A stretch of 64,000 bases of DNA, from positions 46,210 through 110,209 of the forward strand of contig NZ_BPQJ01000023.1 in the NCBI RefSeq assembly GCF_022179185.1, written 5' to 3'. Source of the stretch: Methylobacterium frigidaeris. Its GTDB lineage: Bacteria > Pseudomonadota > Alphaproteobacteria > Rhizobiales > Beijerinckiaceae. The notes below the pieces were generated by a model. It saw nothing but the letters and a program-made list of their open reading frames with translations. It did no database searches and was not told where the DNA came from. Every line of letters starts with the position of its first letter. The first letter of the stretch is position 1. This document shows positions 16,296 to 25,037 of the stretch, one piece after another. Position numbers and translations under genes: made by a program.

Positions 16296-18437
16296 ATGAT
16301 GCTGCGCGTTGACCCTGCGCGACTGCCGATGCCCCCGTCCGGGGCGGGGTCGCCAGCTCCACCAATCACTCTGCGGTCGTTCGGAGGCGTACTGCGGCAA
16401 TCTTGGCCCATCATCGCCGCCTGCATTGTGCTCTGCGTCGCAGGTGCGGCCTCGTTCGTCATGCTGAGCGTACCGGTCTACTCGGCGGCGACGCAGCTCC
16501 TGATCGAGCCTCAGCGGCAACAGCAATTGCTGTCCTTCGAAGCGGGCATGCTGGATCTCACGCTCGACAATGCTCAGGTCGAGAGTCAGATCGAATTGCT
16601 GCGCTCCGAACGGATCACCTCGGCCGTGGTCAAGGCTCTCGGCCTGAGCGAGGATCCTGAGTTCCAGCGCGAAGACGGCTGGCTCAGCTGGCTGCGCGGC
16701 TCGCCGGAGACGCCCGCCAGGGACGCCGAATCCGAGCGCGTGCGGGTGGCGACCGCGATCCTGACCCGCCGCGTCGGCGTACGGCGGGTCGGCCAGTCCT
16801 ACGTCATCGAGATCACGGCGCAGGCCTTCCGACCCGAGCGCGCGGCCGAGGTCGCCAACGCGTACACGGACGCGTACATGCGCGATCAGTTCGACGCCAA
16901 GGCCCGGGTCGCCCGCAGCGGCGCCGACTGGCTCCAAGCGCGGATCAGCGACCTGCGCGTGGAGCTGAATGGGAGCGCCCGGGCCGTCGAGGACTTCAAG
17001 ATCCGGAACGATCTGGCGAGCGGGCATAGCGGCCTGCTCGTCGAGCAGCAGCTGAGCGAGATGAACAGCCAACTCGTGACGGCACGGGCGCAGACGACCC
17101 AGGCCTCCGCGCGGCTCGCTCGCATCCAGGCCGTGCTCCAGGCCGGGACCAGCACCGCGGCGGTAGCCGAGATCCTGAACAACCAGGTGATGACCAACCT
17201 GCGACAGCGGCAGCAGGATGCCGCCCAGCGGGAGGCCGAGGCCCGCGAGCGCTACGGCCCGGAACACAGCTCGGTCGTGGCAGCGCGGGGCGAGGTGGAG
17301 CAGGCGGAGCGCGACGTCGCGACGGAGGTCCGGCGCATCGCGCAGATCTACCTGAGCGACCACGACATCGCGGTGAGCCGCGAGCGCGGCATCGAGTTAC
17401 GGATCCGGCAGCTCATCGCCGAGGCCGATCGCCGCCGTCTGGCCCGCGTGACGCTGTCCGAGTTGGAGGCACAGGCTCAGAGCTACCGCAGGATGTACCA
17501 GAACCTTCTCGAGAAGCTGTCGGAGACGGTCCAGAAGGAGACGCTGCCGGTGACGAGCGCTCGGGTCATCGCTCCGGCGACGACTCCGCTCGACAAGAGC
17601 AGCCCGCGCGGAAAGCTCACGCTCGCCCTGGGCACGGCGGTCGGCCTGCTCCTGGGCGTCGCGATCAGCACGGTCCGCTACACCCTCGACCAGACGGTGC
17701 GCAGCAGCGCCGACCTTCAGCGGGTCCCGGGCCTGTCCTGCCTCGCCCTGCTCCCGGCGGTTGGCAAGCGCCTCCGGGGGCGCGCAAAGCCCCTGGGGCT
17801 GGAGGCGATCGACGCACCCTTCTCGGGTTATACCCGAGCGCTCCGAGGGGTGAAGATCGCCCTCGACATCGCGAGGGAAGGACGCACGGTCGGGACGCTG
17901 GGCATCACGTCCGTGTCCAGCGGCGAGGGCAAGACCAGCGTCGCCCTCAACCTGGCATGCCTATCGGCGCAAGCGAACTGCCGCACGCTCCTCATCGATG
18001 CGGATTTCCTCGACTGCTCCCTCACCCGGATGCTGGCGCCCGGCGCGACGGAGGGGCTTCTCGAAATGCTCGCCGACGGGCGCGACACGATTCTCCCGAC
18101 CCGGGTTCCAAACCTCGACATTCTGCCCGCGGTGTTCAGCGCCCGGCCGGCGCAGTCGAGCGACATCCTTCGCTCCAAGCAGATGCACGAGGTGTTGAAC
18201 CGGGTGGCGGGAACCTACGACCTGGTCGTGCTGGACCTGAGCGCCATGCAGGCGACGACGGATGCACGGGCGATCGGCCGGATTCTCGACGGCATGATCC
18301 TTGTGGCCACCTGGGGCGAAACGGAGCGCGACAGTGTCGAGATGGCGGCCATCACGCTCGAGGCGGCGTACTGCCGGCTCCTCGGCGTCGTCCTGAACAA
18401 GGTGCGCGACGGCGGGGCGGTCGCTCGCGCGGTTTGA
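16296..18437 (+). CDS. Wzc/GumC-like polysaccharide co-polymerase with BY-kinase domain
   Basis: A 713-residue inner-membrane protein controlling EPS chain length and export. Residues 20-120 form the Wzz domain with the first span (WPIIAACIVLCVAGAASFVM). A long periplasmic coiled-coil region and GNVR-type domain follow, then a second span near residues 448-465. The cytoplasmic ATPase has a Walker A SSGEGKTS near residue 541, Walker A' TLLIDADF near 565 and a Walker B-like DLVVLDLS near 644. The C-terminus ends AVARAV with no tyrosine cluster, unlike classical Wzc. GAGG lies just before the start (16296, or the adjacent ATG at 16299). It probably partners with the ExoF-like protein encoded downstream on the other strand. 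Confidence 0.9.
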   Translation: MMLRVDPARLPMPPSGAGSPAPPITLRSFGGVLRQSWPIIAACIVLCVAGAASFVMLSVPVYSAATQLLIEPQRQQQLLSFEAGMLDLTLDNAQVESQIELLRSERITSAVVKALGLSEDPEFQREDGWLSWLRGSPETPARDAESERVRVATAILTRRVGVRRVGQSYVIEITAQAFRPERAAEVANAYTDAYMRDQFDAKARVARSGADWLQARISDLRVELNGSARAVEDFKIRNDLASGHSGLLVEQQLSEMNSQLVTARAQTTQASARLARIQAVLQAGTSTAAVAEILNNQVMTNLRQRQQDAAQREAEARERYGPEHSSVVAARGEVEQAERDVATEVRRIAQIYLSDHDIAVSRERGIELRIRQLIAEADRRRLARVTLSELEAQAQSYRRMYQNLLEKLSETVQKETLPVTSARVIAPATTPLDKSSPRGKLTLALGTAVGLLLGVAISTVRYTLDQTVRSSADLQRVPGLSCLALLPAVGKRLRGRAKPLGLEAIDAPFSGYTRALRGVKIALDIAREGRTVGTLGITSVSSGEGKTSVALNLACLSAQANCRTLLIDADFLDCSLTRMLAPGATEGLLEMLADGRDTILPTRVPNLDILPAVFSARPAQSSDILRSKQMHEVLNRVAGTYDLVVLDLSAMQATTDARAIGRILDGMILVATWGETERDSVEMAAITLEAAYCRLLGVVLNKVRDGGAVARAV

Positions 18438-18919
18438 GCGTCATCCCCGACGGACCATCCGGCCCGGCCAGATGCGGCGATGCGGAGGCGGGATCGCCGG
18501 CAGGCCGGCTCGACCGCCGCTCTGCCGGCAAGGGGGCAGCCCCACGCCACCGCGCCGGGACAGTCGGGTCGACACCACCGCGGACCGCAAGTCCAGCCAT
18601 GAACCCCCCGAGACGGCGAGGCTCGATGAACCTCCTTCTCACTCGATGCAGTCCCGATCAAGGCGCGACGCCCGATCAAGGCGCGACGAGAGCCACGCAG
18701 GCATCGGCGAGGGCCCGCCGCGGCAGGATCCAAGGCCTCGCCCGATTCTCCGATCCTGCCGCCGGCGCGTCGGACGGTTCTCGACGGAGCGCACCCGTGG
18801 ATCGCTGCGAAACCGCGTCGCGTCGCCTCGATCGGCTTCGCTCGCGTGCGCGCAGAGCAGAGCGCCGCGCCGCGCGAGCTCTCGGGCGGGCTCTCGGGAT
18901 GGAGCATCCGAAAGCCGCG
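18438..18919. other. Convergent intergenic region with an 18-base tandem repeat
   Basis: About 480 bases between two convergent genes. CCCGATCAAGGCGCGACG occurs twice in direct tandem (18653-18670 and 18671-18688). Open frames on both strands are arginine- and serine-rich and look like non-coding translations. No classic terminator with a T-run was found. Confidence 0.4.
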
Positions 18920-20224
18920 TCAGCCGCCCCGTCCCACGACCGCGGAGGTTCTATCGGCTTCCGCCTGACTCCGCTGCGGCGCATCCTCGATGAGTGGTCC
19001 TTCCACCTTCAGCACGTCGCCGGGCTGGACCGTGTCCGTTTCGCCGGCGGCGATCTCCCGGATGCCGTCGGCCTCCCGTCGCACAAGCGCGTAGGTGGCC
19101 GGACGGCGTTCGGCGATCCGGCGGGCCAGGATCGCCTGCGGGACGGTGACCTCGCTGTCGGTCAGCAGAGCGCGCATCGTGTCCACCTTCTCTTGCAGCT
19201 TGGCGAGCTTCGTCTGCGTCTCGCGAAGATCGGTCAGCACCGTGCTCTGGCGCTGGTTGCGCAGGTCCAGGATCGTCCGGTCGTTGCGGCTGATGTCCTG
19301 GCGCGACCGGGAGATCGCCAGCGCGATGTCGAGGCGGGCGCTCTCCATCTGGGCGACGGTCTGCTCGAGGGCGAGCTGGCGCGGGCTGATCGCCAGGCCC
19401 CGCTGCATCAGCGAGTTGATGTTGTCGAGCTCCTTGCGCGCGAGACCGAGCTGGCGGTCTTGCGAGACGGCCTTCTCCTGCAGAGTGCTGATCTCGGCAT
19501 CGATCAGGATCTTGGACTGCGTCAGCGCGTCGATCTGCGAGCGCAGGGCCGTGCGCCGGGCATCGAACAGCGCCTCCTCCTCGCGGATGGCATCGGCGAC
19601 GGCCGGGATCCCTTTGCGCTCGGTCACCGCCTCGGGGAAGGCGATCGCGGCGTCCCCGCGCGTTTCCGCCTGCAGCCGGGCGCGGCGCGCCAGCAGGGCG
19701 CTACGCTCGATCATGAGATCGCGCAGTTCGCCTCGGGCATTGATGACCTCGCGGGCGAGGCGTTGTCCGCCCACGGGCGTCTCGCGGTAGAAGCCGCCGG
19801 CCAGGCTGACGGCCTGAAGCACAGTGAGCCGGGGGCGGTAGGGATAGGCTCCGGGCTTGTCCACCTGTCCCACGACGAAGAACGGCCGGAACTGGGCGAC
19901 CTCCACCGACGCGTCGGGCCGCGACACGAGGCCGACCCTCTGCTGGAGCTTTTCGCCGATGAGGTTGGCCAGCTCGCTCGTCGTCATCCCGCCCGCGGTG
20001 ACTTCGCCGACGAGGGGCAGCGCCAGCCTGCCTCCGGCGTCAACGAGGAACTCTCCGGTCAGCGCCTCCCATTCGTAGCTCTCGCCGCGAGCCGCACGCC
20101 ACTCGGTGACCTTGAGGCGGACGCGGTCTTCGGGGCCGAGGCGATACACGTCGGGCGCCGCAGCCACCGGACCAGCCAGCCCGCTCACGATCACCGCCGC
20201 ACACAGAAGGGAATGTCGGAACAT
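18920..20224 (-). CDS. ExoF-like polysaccharide export protein (Wza-type domain plus coiled coil)
   Basis: This 434-residue protein opens with a signal peptide (MFRHSLLCAAVIVSGLAGPV and on, cleavage near AAA-PDV). A polysaccharide export domain (residues about 25-105: VYRLGPEDRVRLKV, then GEFLVDAGGRLALPLVGEV) and a SLBB domain (PFFVVGQVDKPGAYPY) follow. A long heptad-like coiled coil occupies about residues 165-345. This layout is that of rhizobial ExoF rather than enteric Wza. There is no lipobox cysteine, so it is probably not an outer-membrane lipoprotein. The ATG at 20224 starts the signal peptide, and the in-frame codon 36 bases upstream would add a charged lead. It likely forms the periplasmic part of the export path with the Wzc-like protein. 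Confidence 0.85.
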   Translation of the reverse strand: MFRHSLLCAAVIVSGLAGPVAAAPDVYRLGPEDRVRLKVTEWRAARGESYEWEALTGEFLVDAGGRLALPLVGEVTAGGMTTSELANLIGEKLQQRVGLVSRPDASVEVAQFRPFFVVGQVDKPGAYPYRPRLTVLQAVSLAGGFYRETPVGGQRLAREVINARGELRDLMIERSALLARRARLQAETRGDAAIAFPEAVTERKGIPAVADAIREEEALFDARRTALRSQIDALTQSKILIDAEISTLQEKAVSQDRQLGLARKELDNINSLMQRGLAISPRQLALEQTVAQMESARLDIALAISRSRQDISRNDRTILDLRNQRQSTVLTDLRETQTKLAKLQEKVDTMRALLTDSEVTVPQAILARRIAERRPATYALVRREADGIREIAAGETDTVQPGDVLKVEGPLIEDAPQRSQAEADRTSAVVGRGG

Positions 20225-20387
20225 GGCAGATCTCGCTTCTCGTTGCCGCACCGATAGCACGCAGGGATCATCTCATTCGTGGTATCAGCGGAATATGGGG
20301 TAATGTCAATCCAACTATTGTGAATTTGTCTGTTTTATGTTTTACTTGTGAGGCAATAAGCGCTCGTCACGCTGTGGAGTGCGGACA
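20225..20387. promoter_or_regulatory. AT-rich divergent promoter region
   Basis: The 160 bases between the ExoF-like gene and the divergent GT2 gene include an AT-rich core (about 20280-20360). Promoters for both directions must lie here. I cannot define boxes with confidence. Confidence 0.4.
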
Positions 20388-21497
20388 ATGACTGTTGCAA
20401 TGTTTATCAGGAACAGCAGAAGCAGGTCGAAATCGGCCTGGTCTCACCTCGCGTCTGAGGTGGCGGGCGCGGCGGGCGCGGCGCTCGGCTATGTCTGGGT
20501 CTACGGGCTCCTGGGCGGAATCACGCTGATCGACTGGTTCCATCGCCTGCGCCACGCCGGCAGCTTCCGGACGAACCCGTCGGACGGGCCGGATCTTCGC
20601 GCCGATGCGCGGACCGGGGACCGGCGGCGCGCCCTGCGGATCGCGGTCGGGATCGCGACCGCTGGGCGTCCTGCCATTGCCCGGGAGACGCTCCGGCGCC
20701 TCCGCCTCCAGACCCGGCAGCCTGACATCGTGGTCGCGGCGGTGCCGACGCTGGCCGATCTCGATCTCGCCCCGGACGAGGCGGATCCACTCGTCCTCGT
20801 GGGGGACCGTGGGCTGACGCGGCAGCGGAACGCGATCCTGGCGGCCGTGGACGATGCCGACCTCGTCTGCTTCTTCGACGACGATTTCGTCCCGGCCCCG
20901 ACCTACCTGGAGTCCATGGAGCACGCCTTCCTGGCGAATCCAGACCTCGTCGGCGCGACGGGGGTCGTCGTGGCGGACGGCATCACCGGTGCGGGCTATG
21001 CCGTCGAGGACGCTGAGCGCTTCCTCGAGGGCCGGATCGGTGCGGCTGCCTCGATCCCGGTCTACAATGCCTATGGCTGCAACATGACGTTCCGCGTCTC
21101 GGCGATCCGCGCCGGCGGCTTGGAGTTCGACGAGGCTCTGCCGGCTTACGGCTGGCTGGAGGATGTCGACTTCAGTCGCCGCATCGCGCGCTTCGGGCAC
21201 CTGGAGCGGATTGGGCCGGCAGTCGGCGTGCATCTCGGGGTGAAGGGCGGCCGGCAATCCGGCCGGCGTTTCGGCTACTCCCAGATCGCCAATCCGCTCT
21301 ACCTCGTCGGCAAGGGCAGCTTCGCCTGGCCACGCGCGGCTTGGCTCATGGCGCGCAACATCGCCATGAACCTGGTGCGCTCCCTCCGGCCCGAGCCCCA
21401 CATCGATCGCCGCGGTCGGGTCGCCGGCAACGTGCGCGCCCTCGCCGACCTCGTGCGCGGCCGGCTGCATCCCACCCATATCGTCCGCCTTCCCTGA
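20388..21497 (+). CDS. Family 2 glycosyltransferase
   Basis: This is a 369-residue enzyme. An N-terminal region of about 70 residues includes a weakly hydrophobic segment (AGAAGAALGYVWVYGLLGGI), possibly membrane-associated. The GT-A domain begins at RIAVGIATAGRPAIARETL and carries the metal-binding FFDDDFVPAPTYLESM motif near residue 165, then YGWLEDVDFSRRIARFG, an ED motif typical of GT2 acceptor regions. A TGGAG ribosome site 8 bases before the ATG at 20388 favours that start over the GTG at 20379. The next gene, a GT4, starts 30 bases after its stop. Confidence 0.85.
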   Translation: MTVAMFIRNSRSRSKSAWSHLASEVAGAAGAALGYVWVYGLLGGITLIDWFHRLRHAGSFRTNPSDGPDLRADARTGDRRRALRIAVGIATAGRPAIARETLRRLRLQTRQPDIVVAAVPTLADLDLAPDEADPLVLVGDRGLTRQRNAILAAVDDADLVCFFDDDFVPAPTYLESMEHAFLANPDLVGATGVVVADGITGAGYAVEDAERFLEGRIGAAASIPVYNAYGCNMTFRVSAIRAGGLEFDEALPAYGWLEDVDFSRRIARFGHLERIGPAVGVHLGVKGGRQSGRRFGYSQIANPLYLVGKGSFAWPRAAWLMARNIAMNLVRSLRPEPHIDRRGRVAGNVRALADLVRGRLHPTHIVRLP

Positions 21498-21527
21498 GGC
21501 GGCTGTTCACCCGACGAGGATCCGCTG

Positions 21528-22841
21528 ATGATCGACAGGGTGGTTGTTCTGAGCGACGACGCCGTCGAGAGCGGCGGGGCGGCTGGGATCGCCCTGCGCT
21601 CCGTGCGATTGCTGGCCGGGCGCGACATTCCGGTGACGATCCTCAACGGGAGTGCTGAGCCCGACGGCGCGGAGCGATGGCGGGCCTTGCCCAGGGTCGA
21701 GCTCCACTCCCTCGGCGGCCTCAGCCTGATGCAGGGAGGGCGCGGAGCGGCCGCGGCCCGGGGGGTGTTCAGCCTGCCGGCCCTGCGCTTCGTCGCCGAA
21801 TGGATCCGGGCCAACGACACGCCCGGCACGGTCTACCACCTGCACAACTGGCACAAGGTGCTCTCTCCTTCGGTCTTCCGTCCCCTCGGCAGCGTGGCGG
21901 AGCGGCTGGTGATGACGGCGCACGATTACTTTCTGGTGTGCCCGAACGGCGGCCAGTTCGATTTTCAAGCCGGGACGTCCTGCGATCGCGTGCCGCTCTC
22001 AGGGGCTTGCCTGACGACGCAATGCGACCGGCGTCACTATGGCCACAAGCTCTGGCGCGTCGCGCGCCACGCCGTTCGGCAGGGCATGATCGACCTCGCC
22101 CGCTCACCCGCCACCGTGCTCGCGGTCCATGACGGAATGGTCCCGCTCCTCGTCCGGGGAGGCGTCGCCCACGACCGGGTAGCCGTGCTGCGCAATCCGG
22201 TCGTCCCCTGGCGAACGACGCGCGTCGAAGCCGAGCGCAACGGCGACGTCCTGTTCGTCGGCCGGCTGGAACGCGACAAGGGGGTCGACGTGGTTGCGGC
22301 TGCCGCCTGCAAGGCCGGCCTGCCGCTGACGATCATCGGTGACGGGCCACTCCGGGACGAACTCGCGCAGATCCATCCCGGAGCGCGGATCCTGGGCTGG
22401 CGCTCGCCGGAGGAGATCGCTGGCCTCGTCGGCACGGTGCGCTTCGCGGTCGTTCCGACCCGCTGGCGCGAGACGTTCGGGCTCGTGACCCTCGAGGCGA
22501 TTGCGAGCGGGCTGCCGGTGCTCGTCTCACGGCACGCGCTCATCGCCCGAGAGGCGGAGGCCCTCGGCTGTGTGCAGGTCTGCGACCCCTACGACCCCGT
22601 CGCCCTCGCCGCCGCCATGAGTCGCCTCGCCCGGGACGACGACGCCGTGCGGCGGATGAGCGAGGCGGGGTTCGCCCGGTCCGCCATCCTCGCACCACGC
22701 CCGGAGGCCTGGTGCGACCAGCTCGTCGGCCTCTACGAGCGCGTGCTCGCACGCTCCCAGGAGGCCCACCAGGACCGCCCCCGTGCAGCACCCCGCCCGG
22801 CCGCGAGGCCTGGTCAGGAGCGGGCCAATCTTCCGGGATAA
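21528..22841 (+). CDS. Family 4 glycosyltransferase
   Basis: This is a 437-residue GT-B enzyme. The N-terminal domain has SGGAAGIALRSVRLLAGRDI (substrate loop) and an HLHNWHKVLSPSVFRPL segment. The C-terminal donor domain has DVLFVGRLERDKGVDVV and RWRETFGLVTLEAIASGLPV, with the E-x7-E signature. A cysteine-rich piece (CPNGGQFDFQAGTSCDRV, then CLTTQCDRRHYG) in the middle is seen in some GT4 enzymes of EPS loci. The last 25 residues are arginine/proline-rich and probably disordered. It follows the GT2 gene closely and likely acts in the same repeat unit. Confidence 0.88.
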   Translation: MIDRVVVLSDDAVESGGAAGIALRSVRLLAGRDIPVTILNGSAEPDGAERWRALPRVELHSLGGLSLMQGGRGAAAARGVFSLPALRFVAEWIRANDTPGTVYHLHNWHKVLSPSVFRPLGSVAERLVMTAHDYFLVCPNGGQFDFQAGTSCDRVPLSGACLTTQCDRRHYGHKLWRVARHAVRQGMIDLARSPATVLAVHDGMVPLLVRGGVAHDRVAVLRNPVVPWRTTRVEAERNGDVLFVGRLERDKGVDVVAAAACKAGLPLTIIGDGPLRDELAQIHPGARILGWRSPEEIAGLVGTVRFAVVPTRWRETFGLVTLEAIASGLPVLVSRHALIAREAEALGCVQVCDPYDPVALAAAMSRLARDDDAVRRMSEAGFARSAILAPRPEAWCDQLVGLYERVLARSQEAHQDRPRAAPRPAARPGQERANLPG

Positions 22842-23035
22842 CGGTCACGCAGGGTTTAGCTGTCCCAATTCGGTTTTTCCTGACATGTCTGCTCCGGTTT
22901 CTCGCCTATGCTCGGTTTCGGCAAAAATTTTTACCCCATGACACGAGAGATCGCTGGCGTGTCATCGTCATCACGATTGAATGCTGCTCGTGCCGGAGAC
23001 CGGCGCGACGGCACCCGTTTATCCGCGAGGTTCGG

Positions 23036-23800
23036 ATGCCGCAGGAATTGACGATCGTCGTACCAATGGCCGGGCTGGGCAGTCGCTTCAGCCAGGCAGG
23101 CTACGTCGATCCCAAGCCGCTCATCAGGATCCACGATGTCCCGATGATCCGGCTGGTCATCGAGAACCTGCGGCCGAGCCGGCCGCATCGCTTCGTGTTC
23201 GTGTGCCAGCGCAGTCACGTCGCGGCGTTCGGCTTGGCGGAGAGGTTCGCGCAATGGGCACCGGGCTGCGCGATCGTGCAGCTGGACGGTCTCACCGCCG
23301 GGGCGGCCTGCACCGTTCTGGCCGCGCGGGAGCATTTCGGCGACGGCGCGCTCATGATCGCCAACAGCGACCAGTACATCGACGCGCCGATCGACCGATA
23401 CCTGGGCGTCCTCGACGAGGGCTATGACGGCGTTATCATGACGATGACGGCGAGTGACCCGAAATGGTCGTTCGTCGAGGTCGATGCGGACGGCCTCGTC
23501 CGGCGTGTGGTCGAGAAGGAGGTCATCTCCAACGAAGCCACGACGGGGATTTACAGCTTCGCCAAGTGCTCGGATTTCGTGCGGTCCGCGGAGGCGATGA
23601 TCGGGGCCGACAGACGGGTCAATGGCGAGTTCTACGTCGCACCGGTCTACAACGAGATGATCGCCGGGGGCAGCCGCATCGCCATCAGCAGCGTGGGAAC
23701 GGATCTCGCCGGTATGCACGGCCTCGGCACGCCCGCCGACCTCGATGCATTCCTGGCCTCCCCCGTCTCCCGCCGTTCGGTATCGGCCTGCCTCTCATGA
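23036..23800 (+). CDS. Sugar nucleotidyltransferase-like protein, first of a coupled five-gene cassette
   Basis: This is a 254-residue NTP-transferase fold protein. VVPMAGLGSRFSQAGYVDPK carries the G-x-G-x-R nucleotide loop and the downstream lysine. ANSDQYID provides the metal-binding aspartate, and EKEVISNEATTGIYSF contains the usual product-site region. It is short compared with RmlA/GalU (about 290 residues) and close to the small nucleotidyltransferases of capsule loci. The start at 23036 is set by the family N-terminus, while the open frame extends upstream through non-coding sequence. Its stop overlaps the next start (ATGA at 23797). The activated product could be a sugar or a polyol, which sequence alone does not decide. 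Confidence 0.8.
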   Translation: MPQELTIVVPMAGLGSRFSQAGYVDPKPLIRIHDVPMIRLVIENLRPSRPHRFVFVCQRSHVAAFGLAERFAQWAPGCAIVQLDGLTAGAACTVLAAREHFGDGALMIANSDQYIDAPIDRYLGVLDEGYDGVIMTMTASDPKWSFVEVDADGLVRRVVEKEVISNEATTGIYSFAKCSDFVRSAEAMIGADRRVNGEFYVAPVYNEMIAGGSRIAISSVGTDLAGMHGLGTPADLDAFLASPVSRRSVSACLS

Positions 23801-24411
23801 ACATCATCAGTCATCGCGGGCTGTGGCTCGACGGCGCGGAGAAGAACTCGGCCGCGGCATTCCTGCGAACGCGGGACCAGGGTTTCGGCACCGAGACCGA
23901 TGTCCGCGACGCTGGCGGGCGGCTGGTGGTCTCGCACGACCCCCCCACCGGGCCGGCGATGCTCTGGCACGAGGCGGTCGCGCTGTTCTCGGGAACGGGC
24001 CTGCCCCTTGCGGTGAACGTCAAGGCGGATGGTCTCGCCGACATGCTGCGCGAGGCGTTCGCCGGTACCGACGTGTCGTGGTTCGCCTTCGACATGTCGG
24101 CGCCCGAGATGGTGCGCTACCGGCGGGCAGGACTGCCCTACTACACCCGGCACAGCGACGTCGAGCCGGACCCGATCCTCTACGACAAGGCACAAGGCGT
24201 CTGGCTCGACGCTTTCGACGGAGCCTGGTTCGACAACTCGCACGTCGAGCGCCACCTCCGGGCCGGCAAATCGGTTTGCGTCGTCTCGCCCGAACTGCAC
24301 GGCCGCGATCCTGCCGGCCTGTGGGAACAACTGGCCCGGCTGCGGACCCAGCCGGCCCTGACGCTCTGCACCGACCAGCCCATCGCTGCCCGGGAGTACT
24401 TCGCGATATGA
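23797..24411 (+). CDS. Glycerophosphodiester phosphodiesterase-like protein
   Basis: This is a 204-residue protein. The N-terminus has the full GDPD active-site set: ISHRG, EKNSAAAF, TETDVRDAGG and VVSHDPP (catalytic His, Arg, Glu, Asp and second His). There is no signal peptide, so it acts in the cytoplasm, unlike GlpQ. It is about 40 residues shorter than typical members and lacks part of the C-terminal barrel. It overlaps both neighbours by ATGA. Being wedged between a nucleotidyltransferase and a HAD phosphatase suggests it handles a phosphodiester or phosphate intermediate of an EPS substituent rather than phospholipid turnover. That role is inference. Confidence 0.75.
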   Translation: MNIISHRGLWLDGAEKNSAAAFLRTRDQGFGTETDVRDAGGRLVVSHDPPTGPAMLWHEAVALFSGTGLPLAVNVKADGLADMLREAFAGTDVSWFAFDMSAPEMVRYRRAGLPYYTRHSDVEPDPILYDKAQGVWLDAFDGAWFDNSHVERHLRAGKSVCVVSPELHGRDPAGLWEQLARLRTQPALTLCTDQPIAAREYFAI

Positions 24412-25037
24412 TACGGGCCATCGTCTTCGACATGGACGGCGTCCTGATCGACGCCAGAGAGTGGCATTACGATGCCCTCAACCGCGCCCTCGGGCTCTTC
24501 GGCATGGAGATCAGCCGAGCCGACCACCTCACGACGTTCGACGGGCTTCCGACCCGGCGCAAGCTGGAGATCCTCAGCGTCACGACGGGCCTGCCGCACG
24601 CCTTGCATCGTTTCATCAACGACCTCAAGCAGGTCTACACCATGGAGATCCTCGCGGTCCGCTGCAAGCCGGTGTTCTCCCACCAATACGCGCTCGCGAC
24701 GCTGAACGCGCGGGGCTACAGGCTGGCCGTCGCGTCGAACTCGGTCCGCCGGACCGTTGCGGCGATGATGGATCGGGCGCACCTTGCCGATTACATCGAC
24801 GTCATGCTGTCGAATCAGGACGTGGGCCGGTCGAAGCCGGATCCGGAGATCTACCGCGCCGCGATGGAGCGGCTGGAAGTGCGCCCGGAAGAAACGCTCA
24901 TTCTCGAGGACAACGATCACGGCATCCAGGCGGCGCGCGCCTCCGGCGCGCACGTCCTCGTCGTCCGCGACGTGAACGACGTGAATCTCGGGACGATAGA
25001 CCGCCGGCTGGCTGAACTCGGAGGCCTTCCCCGATGA
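24408..25037 (+). CDS. HAD-superfamily phosphatase (subfamily IA)
   Basis: This is a 209-residue protein. Motif I is VFDMDGVLIDAREWH, motif II is VASNS, motif III includes the Lys of RSKPDPEIY, and motif IV is LILEDNDHGIQAARASGA, all intact. The cap between motif I and II is helical (type C1). Members with this sequence style include beta-phosphoglucomutase and phosphoglycolate phosphatases, so a sugar- or polyol-phosphate substrate is reasonable. Both ends overlap the neighbours by four bases, showing tight co-translation with the two nucleotidyltransferases. Confidence 0.85.
   Translation: MIRAIVFDMDGVLIDAREWHYDALNRALGLFGMEISRADHLTTFDGLPTRRKLEILSVTTGLPHALHRFINDLKQVYTMEILAVRCKPVFSHQYALATLNARGYRLAVASNSVRRTVAAMMDRAHLADYIDVMLSNQDVGRSKPDPEIYRAAMERLEVRPEETLILEDNDHGIQAARASGAHVLVVRDVNDVNLGTIDRRLAELGGLPR

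Noticed and set aside
18653..18688. Possible CRISPR-like repeat
   Set aside because: Only two adjacent 18-base copies with no spacers, so it is a simple tandem duplication.
23797..24411. Reading the GDPD-like gene as a classical periplasmic GlpQ
   Set aside because: There is no signal peptide, the protein is short, and it is co-translated with cytoplasmic sugar-activation enzymes.
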